From Pseudoalteromonas xiamenensis (GTDB lineage Bacteria > Pseudomonadota > Gammaproteobacteria > Enterobacterales > Alteromonadaceae): DNA of 64,000 nucleotides. Position numbers and translations under genes: made by a program. The stretch's first letter is position 1. Each line of letters begins with the position of its first letter. The stretch is from the NCBI RefSeq assembly GCF_030994125.1, contig NZ_CP099917.1:248001-312000 (forward strand). The letters run 5' to 3'. Under the pieces are notes generated by a model. The model searched no databases. It was not told the origin of the DNA and saw nothing but the letters and a program-made list of their open reading frames with translations. Of this stretch, positions 38,055-46,425 are shown in pieces.

Positions 38055-38672
38055 TTAAAGTACTTCTAATAGTTCTACGTCAAATACAAGCGTTGAGTAA
38101 GGTGCAATTGAAGCACCTGCACCGCGCTCGCCATACGCAAGCTCGTGCGGAATGTATAAACGCCATTTCGAACCTGCAGCCATCATTTGAAGCGCTTCAG
38201 TCCAACCACGGATCACGCCGTTAACTGGGAATTCTGCTGGTTGACCGCGCTCATATGAACTGTCGAATACAGCACCATTAATTAAAGTACCGTGGTAATG
38301 AACACGTACTGACGATTCAGCTGCTGGTTTAGCACCTTCACCAGTTTCAATTACTTCATATTGTAAGCCAGAAGGCGTTACAGTGATTTCTGGACGTTTT
38401 GCGTTATCTTCTAAGAACGCTTTGCCTTCTGCAGCCATCGCCTGTGCTTCTTGATCACGACGAGCTTGGATCTCTTCGTTGATTTTTTCAAATGCTGCTT
38501 GGATCTCAGGGATCGCAACTTGGAACTCCGCACCCGTGAAGCCATCTTTGATGCCTTCGAATACTGAGTTTAAATTTAGACCTTCAAATGGGTTAGCTTT
38601 AAGTTGCTCGCCCATTTGTAAACCAATACCGTAGCTTGCTTTAGAAGCATCGTTATTAAATAAATCAGACAT
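38055..38672 (-). CDS. fklB: FKBP-type peptidyl-prolyl cis-trans isomerase (FklB-like)
   Basis: Residues 1-95 form the helical dimerisation domain (SYGIGLQMGEQLK..., KINEEIQARRDQEAQAMAAEG), and 100-205 the FKBP catalytic domain: VHYHGTLINGAVFDSSYERG, PAEFPVNGVIRGW, WRLYIPHELAYGERGAG and LVFDVELLEV. No signal peptide, so cytoplasmic FklB rather than periplasmic FkpA. 205 residues, matching FklB. Confidence 0.92.
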   Translation of the reverse strand: MSDLFNNDASKASYGIGLQMGEQLKANPFEGLNLNSVFEGIKDGFTGAEFQVAIPEIQAAFEKINEEIQARRDQEAQAMAAEGKAFLEDNAKRPEITVTPSGLQYEVIETGEGAKPAAESSVRVHYHGTLINGAVFDSSYERGQPAEFPVNGVIRGWTEALQMMAAGSKWRLYIPHELAYGERGAGASIAPYSTLVFDVELLEVL

Positions 38673-38740
38673 TAAGTTCTACTTATTTGTTAAAAGAAGC
38701 TTCAATGCTACCACACATCGACTAAGGGCTCAAAAGGGCT

Positions 38741-39106
38741 TTATTTATCCAAAGAGACTTTGCTCTTTAAATCGCCGATTAGCCAAGTTGCGGCTGGTAA
38801 CGTTAAGAAAAGTGCGAGGTTAAGTTCTGTAGAATATTCGACGAGTGTTGTTGTCACATAATGGCCAAATAACACAATTGCCGATAAGGATACTGTAATA
38901 GCGCCAAAAAACGGGCTTAGTTTTTCATACTTGGTAATAAGGTGTGCAGCAAGAAAAACGTAGATAAGCGTAAACAACACGGTCGTAAACAAACTAGGAT
39001 CCGGCTGTACATCAATGCTCATTATTAAAGCTGTGGATAGCCCTTGTAAGTAGGCGTATCCAAACAAAACCCATACTACAGTATGTTTTACGTAACTCAT
39101 TAACAT
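38741..39106 (-). CDS. Small membrane protein, function unknown
   Basis: 121 residues with four hydrophobic segments (about 8-28, 40-58, 64-84 and 92-112) and short loops. I recognise no family. ATG at 39106, with a second ATG two codons later. It is followed by 68 bases before fklB and preceded by the tRNA-Ser terminator. A similar-sized unrelated membrane protein lies on the other side of the tRNA. Confidence 0.6.
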   Translation of the reverse strand: MLMSYVKHTVVWVLFGYAYLQGLSTALIMSIDVQPDPSLFTTVLFTLIYVFLAAHLITKYEKLSPFFGAITVSLSAIVLFGHYVTTTLVEYSTELNLALFLTLPAATWLIGDLKSKVSLDK

Positions 39107-39116
39107 AGCGCCTCCA

Positions 39117-39144
39117 AACGAAAAAAACCGCCTAAGAGGCGGTT
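39117..39144 (-). terminator. Terminator after tRNA-Ser
   Basis: AAACCGCC / GGCGGTTT (39124-39131 with 39137-39144), 5-base loop, T run on the minus strand, 12 bases after the CCA end of the tRNA. Confidence 0.88.
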
Positions 39145-39155
39145 TTGGGAATGAG

Positions 39156-39247
39156 GTGGCGGAGAGATAGGGATTTGAACCCTAGATACGCTATTAACGT
39201 ATGCCGGTTTTCAAGACCGGTGCTTTCAACCACTCAGCCATCTCTCC
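39156..39247 (-). tRNA. tRNA-Ser(UGA)
   Basis: The minus strand reads a full 92-base tRNA with encoded CCA. Acceptor stem is GGAGAGA / TCTCTCC with discriminator G. The anticodon arm CCGGT-CTTGAAA-ACCGG gives anticodon TGA. The long variable arm (TACG...CGTA region) marks tRNA-Ser. T-loop GGTTCAAATCC is present. It reads UCA, with wobble to UCG. Confidence 0.97.
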
Positions 39248-39350
39248 GTTGTTGGCGCGCATATTAGTGGTTTTGAATTGACATGTAAAGACTAAATGGT
39301 CGATTTTTAAAATTATTTTATTTATTTGAATATTCAACACCAACTTAATA

Positions 39351-39749
39351 TTAGTAGTATTGTTTAGGTCGCTTCGCTACCCAAGCGCCAAGCATCGTTA
39401 AAACGAGAAGAAGTAGTACAAATCCACTTGCTGAAACTAAACCAACATGTTTAGCATCTGATACTTTTAACATTCCGGCTAAAATGGTCGGAAGGTTTGC
39501 TAAAATAAGTACCGTAGATAAAACTCGAAAAGCACGCCAGAATTCAAATCGCCTAGAATAGCTCATCCACCAACATACTAAGACACCCAACATCAGCGAT
39601 GGCAATGAACTTAGCACTATCCAATGAAGCTCATTTAAACCCAATAAGTCTTGTTGTTGAATCAACAAAAAAGAGCAAACGGAACCAAACAAGCCTAGAC
39701 TTGTCCAAACGCGCCATTTTTCTTTTTCTTTAAGAAAGAGATTTCCCAT
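39351..39749 (-). CDS. Small membrane protein, function unknown
   Basis: 132 residues, four hydrophobic segments (about 14-32, 42-62, 74-94 and 103-125), basic N-terminus (KEKEKWRVW) and C-terminus (AKRPKQYY). No motif I can assign. Monocistronic, with about 100 bases of AT-rich sequence on each side. Confidence 0.6.
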   Translation of the reverse strand: MGNLFLKEKEKWRVWTSLGLFGSVCSFLLIQQQDLLGLNELHWIVLSSLPSLMLGVLVCWWMSYSRRFEFWRAFRVLSTVLILANLPTILAGMLKVSDAKHVGLVSASGFVLLLLVLTMLGAWVAKRPKQYY

Positions 39750-39877
39750 GATTTTGTCTTTATTATTGTTAAATTTTGACTATCTAAGCCTACAAAACAA
39801 TCGCTTATAAAACAACCAAAATTAATAAGCGGCCACACCGATAGTAGACCGCAACAATGAAAGAAAATTCAAAATTT

Positions 39878-40429
39878 TTATAAATTAATAAAAAATGAGT
39901 CCAAAGCATGGCGAGATTGTTTCTTTATTTGCACTTCTGGTGTCCCGATGTATAAGTAACCTACAATCTCATCGTGCTCAGATAAATTTAGTTTTGCCTT
40001 GATTGTGGGACTTACCGCGAAATGCCCAGTTCTCCAGACTGCGCCTAACCCTTGAGCGTAAGCTGCTTGTTGCATCGCAAAGCAACTGCAGGCTGCAGAC
40101 TCTACTTGCTCTAACCACGGAACCTTCGGATGGTCTTTTTGTGTTTTAGCAATAGCGATAATTACTAAAGGTGCTCGCAATGGTAACGATTTAGCGCGTT
40201 CTTTCGTTCGCTCATCCAACGCTTCGGCCACCGCTGCTTCGAAAAACCATTCACCAAGGGTGTTTAAGCTGTCACCTTCAACTACATAAAACAGCCAAGG
40301 AGCTAACGCACCATGGTCAGGCACTTTTAAGGCTGCCTTTTTAATAATTTCCAACTGTTCTGTAGAAGGACCTGGATCGGTGAGACGAGCGTCGGATTGA
40401 CGCTCTAAAAGTAATTCGATTGCGTTCAT
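39878..40429 (-). CDS. Nitroreductase family protein, YdjA-like
   Basis: FMN-dependent oxidoreductase of the small nitroreductase group. ELLLERQSDARLTDPGPS gives the FMN phosphate arginine near the N-terminus; KVPDHGALAPW and GLGAVWRTGHF are motifs of the YdjA subgroup. 183 residues as in YdjA, which lacks a large part of the usual helical lid. Physiological substrate unknown. It follows DoxX on the same strand with 29 bases between, so the two may be co-transcribed. Confidence 0.87.
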   Translation of the reverse strand: MNAIELLLERQSDARLTDPGPSTEQLEIIKKAALKVPDHGALAPWLFYVVEGDSLNTLGEWFFEAAVAEALDERTKERAKSLPLRAPLVIIAIAKTQKDHPKVPWLEQVESAACSCFAMQQAAYAQGLGAVWRTGHFAVSPTIKAKLNLSEHDEIVGYLYIGTPEVQIKKQSRHALDSFFINL

Positions 40430-40458
40430 GATATAGATTTCAGTGTGTAATTTGTCGA

Positions 40459-41172
40459 CTAGTCTATCACACTAACATTTTGTTTTTGAACGTTGGCTTT
40501 ATGGTCAAATAGCCAATAGTCGAGACTTGTAAAACGCCCTGCTCCATTTGCAAAAAGCACCAACAACATCACGAAATATGTAAACGCAAACTCTACTCCA
40601 TTGTTTAGGATAGCGACTGAGCCTTTTTCCGTTAAATAGTTTTCATAACCTGTATCGGCAATAATTTCTTTTATGTAATCAAGTCGCTCTTTTGTTGCGA
40701 GACTATTCTCTAAACTCATGTCAGCTCCAGGAATATTCAACCAAGAAAAAATGAGCGCTGGGCTGGTCGACGGATTTGTTGGTGTAATGGCAAACCAACC
40801 ACTTTCTAAATGTACAGTGAAAATGGCTATCAACATAGTGACGATGAGAGGCAAGCTAACAAGGCGTGTCAACAGTCCTACGATTAATAGCCAACCACCT
40901 AAAAATTCGGTCCAACCAGCCATAAAGGCGAGTAAGTCGGGAAACGGTAATCCAAGTCCCCACTCTGTATTACCGAACCATGAGGTAACACTGGGATCAG
41001 CAAGAAGTTTGTCTAAGCCTGTTACATCGTTATTTGATAAATTAAGTTTACTGAAGCCAGCAACGACCATTACGGGGCCCAAAATTAGTCGAAGGGCAAG
41101 AGAGGTGAAATCTCGTGCAAAAAGTTTTGGTGCGGTTGATGGAAAGGCTAAATAGGATAAATATTTTTTCAT
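40459..41172 (-). CDS. DoxX-family membrane protein
   Basis: 237 residues with four transmembrane helices. The DoxX signature is seen in LALRLILGPVMVVAGFSKL, the LPFPDLLAFMAGWTEFLGGWLLIVGLLTRL stretch (residues about 75-105) and LVSLPLIVTMLIAIFTVH. Some DoxX proteins take part in thiosulfate oxidation or redox balance; no such partner genes are near. The C-terminal tail is longer than in minimal DoxX proteins. Confidence 0.82.
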   Translation of the reverse strand: MKKYLSYLAFPSTAPKLFARDFTSLALRLILGPVMVVAGFSKLNLSNNDVTGLDKLLADPSVTSWFGNTEWGLGLPFPDLLAFMAGWTEFLGGWLLIVGLLTRLVSLPLIVTMLIAIFTVHLESGWFAITPTNPSTSPALIFSWLNIPGADMSLENSLATKERLDYIKEIIADTGYENYLTEKGSVAILNNGVEFAFTYFVMLLVLFANGAGRFTSLDYWLFDHKANVQKQNVSVID

Positions 41173-41232
41173 GCGGTCTACACTTACTATTTTAGATTCA
41201 AGTATAGACCGCTATTGGGCGAAATATATTTC

Positions 41233-43194
41233 TTAAATTGTTCTTGCGACTTCTAAAGCTTCCGCAATAGCGCGTTTTGCATCAATTGCAGCGGCTAATT
41301 TTGCTCCGCCTATCACATGTTGATTTGCTGGCATGGCGTCTTTATTAAACAAATGGTCATTGGACTCTTGCCCGATACACGCAATCACGGTATCAACGTC
41401 CAATAATGTTTCGACTCCATTTTGTTTAATTAACAGGCCTTGCTTGTCAAAACGAATGTATTCACAGTTTGAATGTTGTTTGACATTGTGATGTTTCGCA
41501 ACTGCTCGGTGGATCCATCCCGTCGTTTTACCTAAGTCCTTACCAAAACTGCCTTCACTGCGTTTTAGCATGTGAATTTCACGTTTCTCCTGAGATCCAA
41601 TAGGTTTGCATTCAATACCCCACTGAGATTTAAAATTCTCAATGCTTTGGTTTCGTTCTTCTGTCAAAAATGCAACCATATCGAAACCAATTCCACCCGC
41701 ACCAAGAATTGCGATTTTGTTACCAAGTTCAACCTCTCCTCGAATCACTTCATCGTAGGCTAAAACACGCTTATCGTCAGCACATTCGAATCGCGCTAAA
41801 CGTGGTCTGACACCCGTTGCAAAGACCACATCATCATAAAGCGATGTCATTGTTTCGTCGTATTCACAATTAAATTCAAGTTCAACATTCAATCGAGTAA
41901 GTTCATGGTTGAAATAATCGAGTGTGAACTGAAAATCTTCTTTACCTGGAATTTGACGAGCAAGGTTGAATTGACCGCCAGCGACCGAGTTTTTCTCAAT
42001 GACTTTAACGTGATGACCTTTCTTCGCAAGATAAATAGCCGCTGAAAGACCAGCTGGTCCGGCGCCAACGACTAATACCTTTTTCGTCTTCATTGTAGTA
42101 ACAATCGGTTTATCTAATTCAAAGCAAGCTTGTGGATTAACCAAACACGTAGCACGCTTACCCTTAAACACCTGATCCAAGCATCCCTGATTACAACCTA
42201 TACAAATATTAATTTCAGCACGTCGATTTTGCTCATACTTGTTAAAAAAGTCCGGGTCAGCAAGTAAAGGGCGAGCCATTGATATTAAATCAGATTGACC
42301 TTGCTCTAAAATTTCATTCGCTAATTCTGGCGTGTTAATTCGGTTAACAGCGATAACAGGTATATCAACAGCCTGTTTGAGACGTAAAGATGCTTCACGG
42401 AATGCCCCAGGAGGAACCATACTCGCAATAGTAGGAACACGCGCTTCGTGCCAACCGATCCCAGTATTTAAAATATCTACGCCTTCATCCGCTAACCATT
42501 TGGCTTGTTGTACCACTTCTTCTTTGGTCGAACCATCTGGTACCAAATCCATAACTGAAATTCGGAAAATAATGAGGAAAGACGGACTAACATTTGCGCG
42601 AACGGCGCGAACAATCTCAAGCGCCAATCGCATCCTATTTTCTAATGTACCACCGTACATATCCTGACGTTTGTTGGTATGAGGTGCGATAAATTCATTA
42701 AGTAAATAACCTTCAGAACCCATTATTTCAACACCATCGTAACCCGCTTTTTCGGCAAGTTTTGCTGACTTTGCAAAATCTTTAATGGTCGATTTTATTG
42801 AAGAAATCGACATCGTTTTTGGTTTGTATGGGTTTATTGGCGCTTTTAACGAACTCGGCGCGACATTGAATGGATGGTATGCATAACGACCCGCGTGCAA
42901 TAATTGCAAGCAAATCTTACCACCATGTTTATGCACCGCATCGGTATACAGACGATGTTTGATAACGTCGTATATCGTATTAAAGGAAGCCGCTATCGGT
43001 GTTAGTTTACCGCGAATATTTGGACTATACCCACCTGTTATAATCAAACCAACGCCGCCTTTGGAGCGCTCTTCATAAAAAGCCGCTAACTTTTTGCGGT
43101 TATGCCATCCTTCTTCCAGTCCGGTATGCATAGACCCCATTACCAGACGGTTACGTAGAGTGGTATGCGTTAATTTTAATTCTTTTTCTAACAT
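41233..43194 (-). CDS. fadH: NADPH-dependent 2,4-dienoyl-CoA reductase
   Basis: Removes double bonds during beta-oxidation of polyunsaturated fatty acids. Domain order: FMN TIM barrel (about 1-360), [4Fe-4S] cluster (CIGCNQGCLDQVF and CLVNPQAC), then FAD/NADPH domains with VVGAGPAGLSAAIYLAKKG and AILGAGGIGFD. I start at ATG 43194 (MLEKELKLTHTTL), which has GAGG a few bases upstream; a longer frame to 43275 has no support and the E. coli enzyme starts at the equivalent place. 653 residues. Confidence 0.93.
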   Translation of the reverse strand: MLEKELKLTHTTLRNRLVMGSMHTGLEEGWHNRKKLAAFYEERSKGGVGLIITGGYSPNIRGKLTPIAASFNTIYDVIKHRLYTDAVHKHGGKICLQLLHAGRYAYHPFNVAPSSLKAPINPYKPKTMSISSIKSTIKDFAKSAKLAEKAGYDGVEIMGSEGYLLNEFIAPHTNKRQDMYGGTLENRMRLALEIVRAVRANVSPSFLIIFRISVMDLVPDGSTKEEVVQQAKWLADEGVDILNTGIGWHEARVPTIASMVPPGAFREASLRLKQAVDIPVIAVNRINTPELANEILEQGQSDLISMARPLLADPDFFNKYEQNRRAEINICIGCNQGCLDQVFKGKRATCLVNPQACFELDKPIVTTMKTKKVLVVGAGPAGLSAAIYLAKKGHHVKVIEKNSVAGGQFNLARQIPGKEDFQFTLDYFNHELTRLNVELEFNCEYDETMTSLYDDVVFATGVRPRLARFECADDKRVLAYDEVIRGEVELGNKIAILGAGGIGFDMVAFLTEERNQSIENFKSQWGIECKPIGSQEKREIHMLKRSEGSFGKDLGKTTGWIHRAVAKHHNVKQHSNCEYIRFDKQGLLIKQNGVETLLDVDTVIACIGQESNDHLFNKDAMPANQHVIGGAKLAAAIDAKRAIAEALEVARTI

Positions 43195-43270
43195 TTCGAG
43201 CCTCTTCACTGGTCTTACCTGTGAAACATTAACGTTTTTATAAATTTTCGCAAGCGTTATGTCATAAATC

Positions 43271-43287
43271 GTCACCCATCTGGTGAC
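43271..43287. promoter_or_regulatory. Interrupted palindrome upstream of fadH
   Basis: GTCACC-N5-GGTGAC, 77-93 bases before the fadH start. Placed like an operator of a fatty-acid regulator; it does not match the FadR or FabR sites I know. Confidence 0.3.
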
Positions 43288-43446
43288 ACAAAAATATTAA
43301 ATTGCGGGAATTTGGTTTTATCATCCAAGGTTGGTTTATAAAGCATAATGACAAAATCACACCTTGTTACTTTTTTTACTCAGTCTTTAACCCAGAATCA
43401 GATATGATAAAGTGAGTGAAATTCTTAAGTTAGGAAAGGCATCATT

Positions 43447-45318
43447 TTGGATTACGTCAAAACAGTTTTTCGATTTCTGTGGAAAGCGATAAACTTTTCA
43501 AGAAACTTGATTCTCAATCTCATTTTCTTCGGCATCCTTTTCGCCGTCATTTTTAGTATTGAAGAAAACGAGCAAACACACACAATTGTTGCACAGGAAT
43601 CGGCGTTAGTTTTAAACCTAAGTGGCATCTTGGTTGAAGAAAAACGCTATGTTGATCCTATCGAAGCTGCATTTAGCGACTTCAGCGATGACAAAGAGCC
43701 AGCAGAAATATTGGTTGATGACGTCGTGGAAGCAGTTAAAAATGCTGCGGATGATTCTAGAATCAAAGCCATTGTATTAGACCTTAAATCATTGCATCGC
43801 GCTCATCTGGATAAACTCAAGCGCATTGGAGTTGCCCTAAACGACTTCAAAGCACAAGGTAAGCAAGTTATTGCCTATGGGGACTACTATTCTCAAGCAC
43901 AATATTATCTCGCGAGTTACGCAGACGAAGTTGTTTTACACCCTTACGGCGGCGTGAGCATTGATGGTTTTGGTGTTTACCCTATCTACTTTAAAGACGC
44001 GTTAGACAAACTATCTATTACTCAGCACGTGTTCCGCGTTGGCACATACAAATCGGCTGTAGAACCGTTTATCCGAAATGACATGTCAGAAGCGGCGAAA
44101 GAAGCCAATCGTTTATGGTTAGGTGAACTTTGGTCTCACTATAAAAATGACGTTTCGTTGAACCGTAAGTTTGATGAAAGTAATTTTGATGAAACGTTGG
44201 ATATCTTTGTCGAGAAGCTAGAACAAACTCAAGGTGACTACGCTCAGTATGCGTTGCATAACAAATGGGTAGACAAATTGGCGACACGCCAAGAATTGAC
44301 CGAAGAACTTGTTGGATTGGTTGGAGAAGACGAAAAAACAAAATCGTTTAATCGGATTGCATTTCAGGACTATCTAGATCTAACACGACTTAACCACTTT
44401 GATATCCCAATGGGTGACAAAGTAGCTGTTGTCGTCGCTAAAGGGTCAATTATGGACGGAAAGCAACGAGCTGGTGAAATTGGTGGTGACTCTACTGCAG
44501 CACTACTTAAAAAGGCGCGTTTGGATGATAAGGTCAAAGCGGTTGTTCTGCGAATCGATTCAGGCGGTGGCAGCATGTTCGCTTCAGAGATTATCCGAAA
44601 CGAAGTACTTGCAATTAAAGCCGCAGGCAAGCCAGTCGTTGCGTCAATGGGTTCAGTCGCCGCGTCTGGTGGTTATTGGATTGCCGCTTCAGCAAATGAG
44701 ATTTGGGCTTCAGAAAATACGATCACCGGCTCAATTGGCGTATTTGGCACGATAATGACAATTGAAAATAGTCTCAAAAAATTAGGTATTTATTCAGACG
44801 GTGTTGGCACTACCGAATTACAAGGTAGTTCGTTCACTCGAGGTATTGACCCTAAGATGGCCAATGTCATTCAAAAAGGTGTTGAAAACGCCTACGATAA
44901 ATTTATCACCGTCGTGTCAAATTCAAGAAACATTCCAAAAGAAAAAGTGAATGAAATTGCGCAAGGTCGTGTTTGGCTTGCACCACAAGCGCTTGAATTT
45001 GGTCTAGTAGATAAACTAGGCTCAAAAGATGATGCTATTGCAGCCGCTGCCGCACTTGCTAATTTAGATCAATACGATGTTGAAGTTGTTGAGCAAGACT
45101 TGACTGAGCAAGAAAGGCTAATCCAGAAGATTTTCGGTGTAGCCTCCGTTAAGTCCTTGGTGGGCGGCGTCTACAGTTCCATCGCTGATTCAACTGCGTT
45201 ATCTGGTCTAATAGGTATGGCACAAGATACACTGAACACACAAACTAAACTGATTAAACAGTATAACGACCCAAATGGCGTTTACAGCCGCTGTATATAT
45301 TGTGAATCTGTTCAGTAA
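43447..45318 (+). CDS. sppA: Signal peptide peptidase SppA, 67K type
   Basis: Inner-membrane serine protease that degrades cleaved signal peptides. One N-terminal transmembrane helix (about 20-37). Two ClpP-like S49 repeats: the first holds the catalytic Lys202 in RVGTYKSAVEPF, the second the nucleophile Ser407 in MGSVAASGGYWIA; both match the E. coli K209/S409 pair in place. 623 residues, the long form. TTG start at 43447 with AGGAAAGG about 10 bases upstream; no ATG lies near. Confidence 0.94.
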   Translation: MDYVKTVFRFLWKAINFSRNLILNLIFFGILFAVIFSIEENEQTHTIVAQESALVLNLSGILVEEKRYVDPIEAAFSDFSDDKEPAEILVDDVVEAVKNAADDSRIKAIVLDLKSLHRAHLDKLKRIGVALNDFKAQGKQVIAYGDYYSQAQYYLASYADEVVLHPYGGVSIDGFGVYPIYFKDALDKLSITQHVFRVGTYKSAVEPFIRNDMSEAAKEANRLWLGELWSHYKNDVSLNRKFDESNFDETLDIFVEKLEQTQGDYAQYALHNKWVDKLATRQELTEELVGLVGEDEKTKSFNRIAFQDYLDLTRLNHFDIPMGDKVAVVVAKGSIMDGKQRAGEIGGDSTAALLKKARLDDKVKAVVLRIDSGGGSMFASEIIRNEVLAIKAAGKPVVASMGSVAASGGYWIAASANEIWASENTITGSIGVFGTIMTIENSLKKLGIYSDGVGTTELQGSSFTRGIDPKMANVIQKGVENAYDKFITVVSNSRNIPKEKVNEIAQGRVWLAPQALEFGLVDKLGSKDDAIAAAAALANLDQYDVEVVEQDLTEQERLIQKIFGVASVKSLVGGVYSSIADSTALSGLIGMAQDTLNTQTKLIKQYNDPNGVYSRCIYCESVQ

Positions 45319-45356
45319 TTTACTCACTGCAATGTGATGCTGCAGTTGGTATACTT

Positions 45357-45383
45357 AGCCCAGAATTAATTCTGGGCTTTTTT
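45357..45383 (+). terminator. Terminator after sppA, directly abutting the ansA start
   Basis: Perfect palindrome AGCCCAGAATT / AATTCTGGGCT (45357-45378) followed by T to 45383; the next bases are the ATG of ansA. It occupies the place where the ansA ribosome-binding site should be. Confidence 0.85.
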
Positions 45384-46394
45384 ATGAACCGTAAAAGAAT
45401 CTATATTGCTTACACGGGCGGTACGATTGGTATGAAACAATCCAGTCGTGGATACGTTCCTGTCGCGGGCTACCTTACTCAAACCGTTGAACAGAATGCT
45501 GAGTTCACTCGTGAAGAAATGCCGCTATTCGACATTCATGAGTATTGCCCGCTCATTGATTCATCCGATATGTCCCCTTCACATTGGCAATTAATTGCGG
45601 ATGACATCAAATCAAAATACCATGATTACGACGGATTTGTCGTTTTACACGGCACCGACACCATGGCGTACACGGCCTCTGCACTGTCTTTTATGCTAGA
45701 GAACCTTACAAAGCCTGTTATTGTCACTGGATCGCAAATTCCGTTGTCTCAGCTACGTTCCGATGGGCAGGTAAACCTGCTCAATGCCATGTATTTAGCT
45801 GCAAATTACCCAATTGCTGAAGTTAGTTTATTCTTCAATAATCAATTATTTAGAGGTAACCGCGCCACCAAAGCGCATGCTGACGGTTTTGATGCTTTTG
45901 CATCCCCTAACCTTCCTCCTTTGGCACAGTCGGGTATCAACATTCAGCTTATTGAAGGTCGCTTAAGTCCTTACGTCGACCAAGCCTTGAGAGTTACCCC
46001 AATAACTCCTCAACCGATTGGTGTGTTGTATCTTTACCCTGGCATTTCTGTTGAAATGATAAAAACGTTGTTGAACAGCGATATAAAAGCGTTGATCCTA
46101 CTGAGTTTTGGCGTTGGCAATGCACCTCAAGATCCAGACTTTTTAACTGCACTTAAAAATGCCTGTGATCGTGGAATTGTGATTGTTAATCTAACACAGT
46201 GTATAAAAGGTCAGGTAAACATGGGCGGTTATGCAACTGGAAACGCGTTGTTAAATTGCGGCGTAATAAGTGGATACGACATGACCGTGGAAGCCTGTCT
46301 AACTAAACTGCATTATCTGTTTAGCCAAAACTTAGAATTGGAAACAATTCGCCATCTGATGCAAGATAACCTTCGTGGTGAACTTTCGCGATAA
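45384..46394 (+). CDS. ansA: Type I (cytoplasmic) L-asparaginase
   Basis: Hydrolyses asparagine to aspartate and ammonia. The catalytic Thr14 is in AYTGGTIGM and the second site in VLHGTDTMAYTASALSFML; VTGSQIPL and the GNRATKAHADGFDAFASPNLPPL stretch match E. coli AnsA throughout. 336 residues, no signal peptide, so the cytoplasmic type. Homology supports ATG 45384, yet no Shine-Dalgarno sequence exists: a terminator hairpin and T run lie directly before it. Translation may be weak, leaderless or coupled to sppA read-through. Confidence 0.94.
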   Translation: MNRKRIYIAYTGGTIGMKQSSRGYVPVAGYLTQTVEQNAEFTREEMPLFDIHEYCPLIDSSDMSPSHWQLIADDIKSKYHDYDGFVVLHGTDTMAYTASALSFMLENLTKPVIVTGSQIPLSQLRSDGQVNLLNAMYLAANYPIAEVSLFFNNQLFRGNRATKAHADGFDAFASPNLPPLAQSGINIQLIEGRLSPYVDQALRVTPITPQPIGVLYLYPGISVEMIKTLLNSDIKALILLSFGVGNAPQDPDFLTALKNACDRGIVIVNLTQCIKGQVNMGGYATGNALLNCGVISGYDMTVEACLTKLHYLFSQNLELETIRHLMQDNLRGELSR

Positions 46395-46396
46395 AA

Positions 46397-46424
46397 AAAG
46401 GCCTGTTAATTCAGGCCTTTTTTT
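46397..46424. terminator. Bidirectional terminator between ansA and gnd
   Basis: GGCCTG / CAGGCC (46400-46405 with 46412-46417) flanked by A and T runs of seven on both sides. It serves both convergent genes. Confidence 0.92.
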
Positions 46425-46425
46425 A

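Noticed and set aside
41233..43275. fadH start at 43275
   Set aside because: The extra 27 residues have no ribosome-binding site and are absent from the family; ATG 43194 has GAGG upstream.
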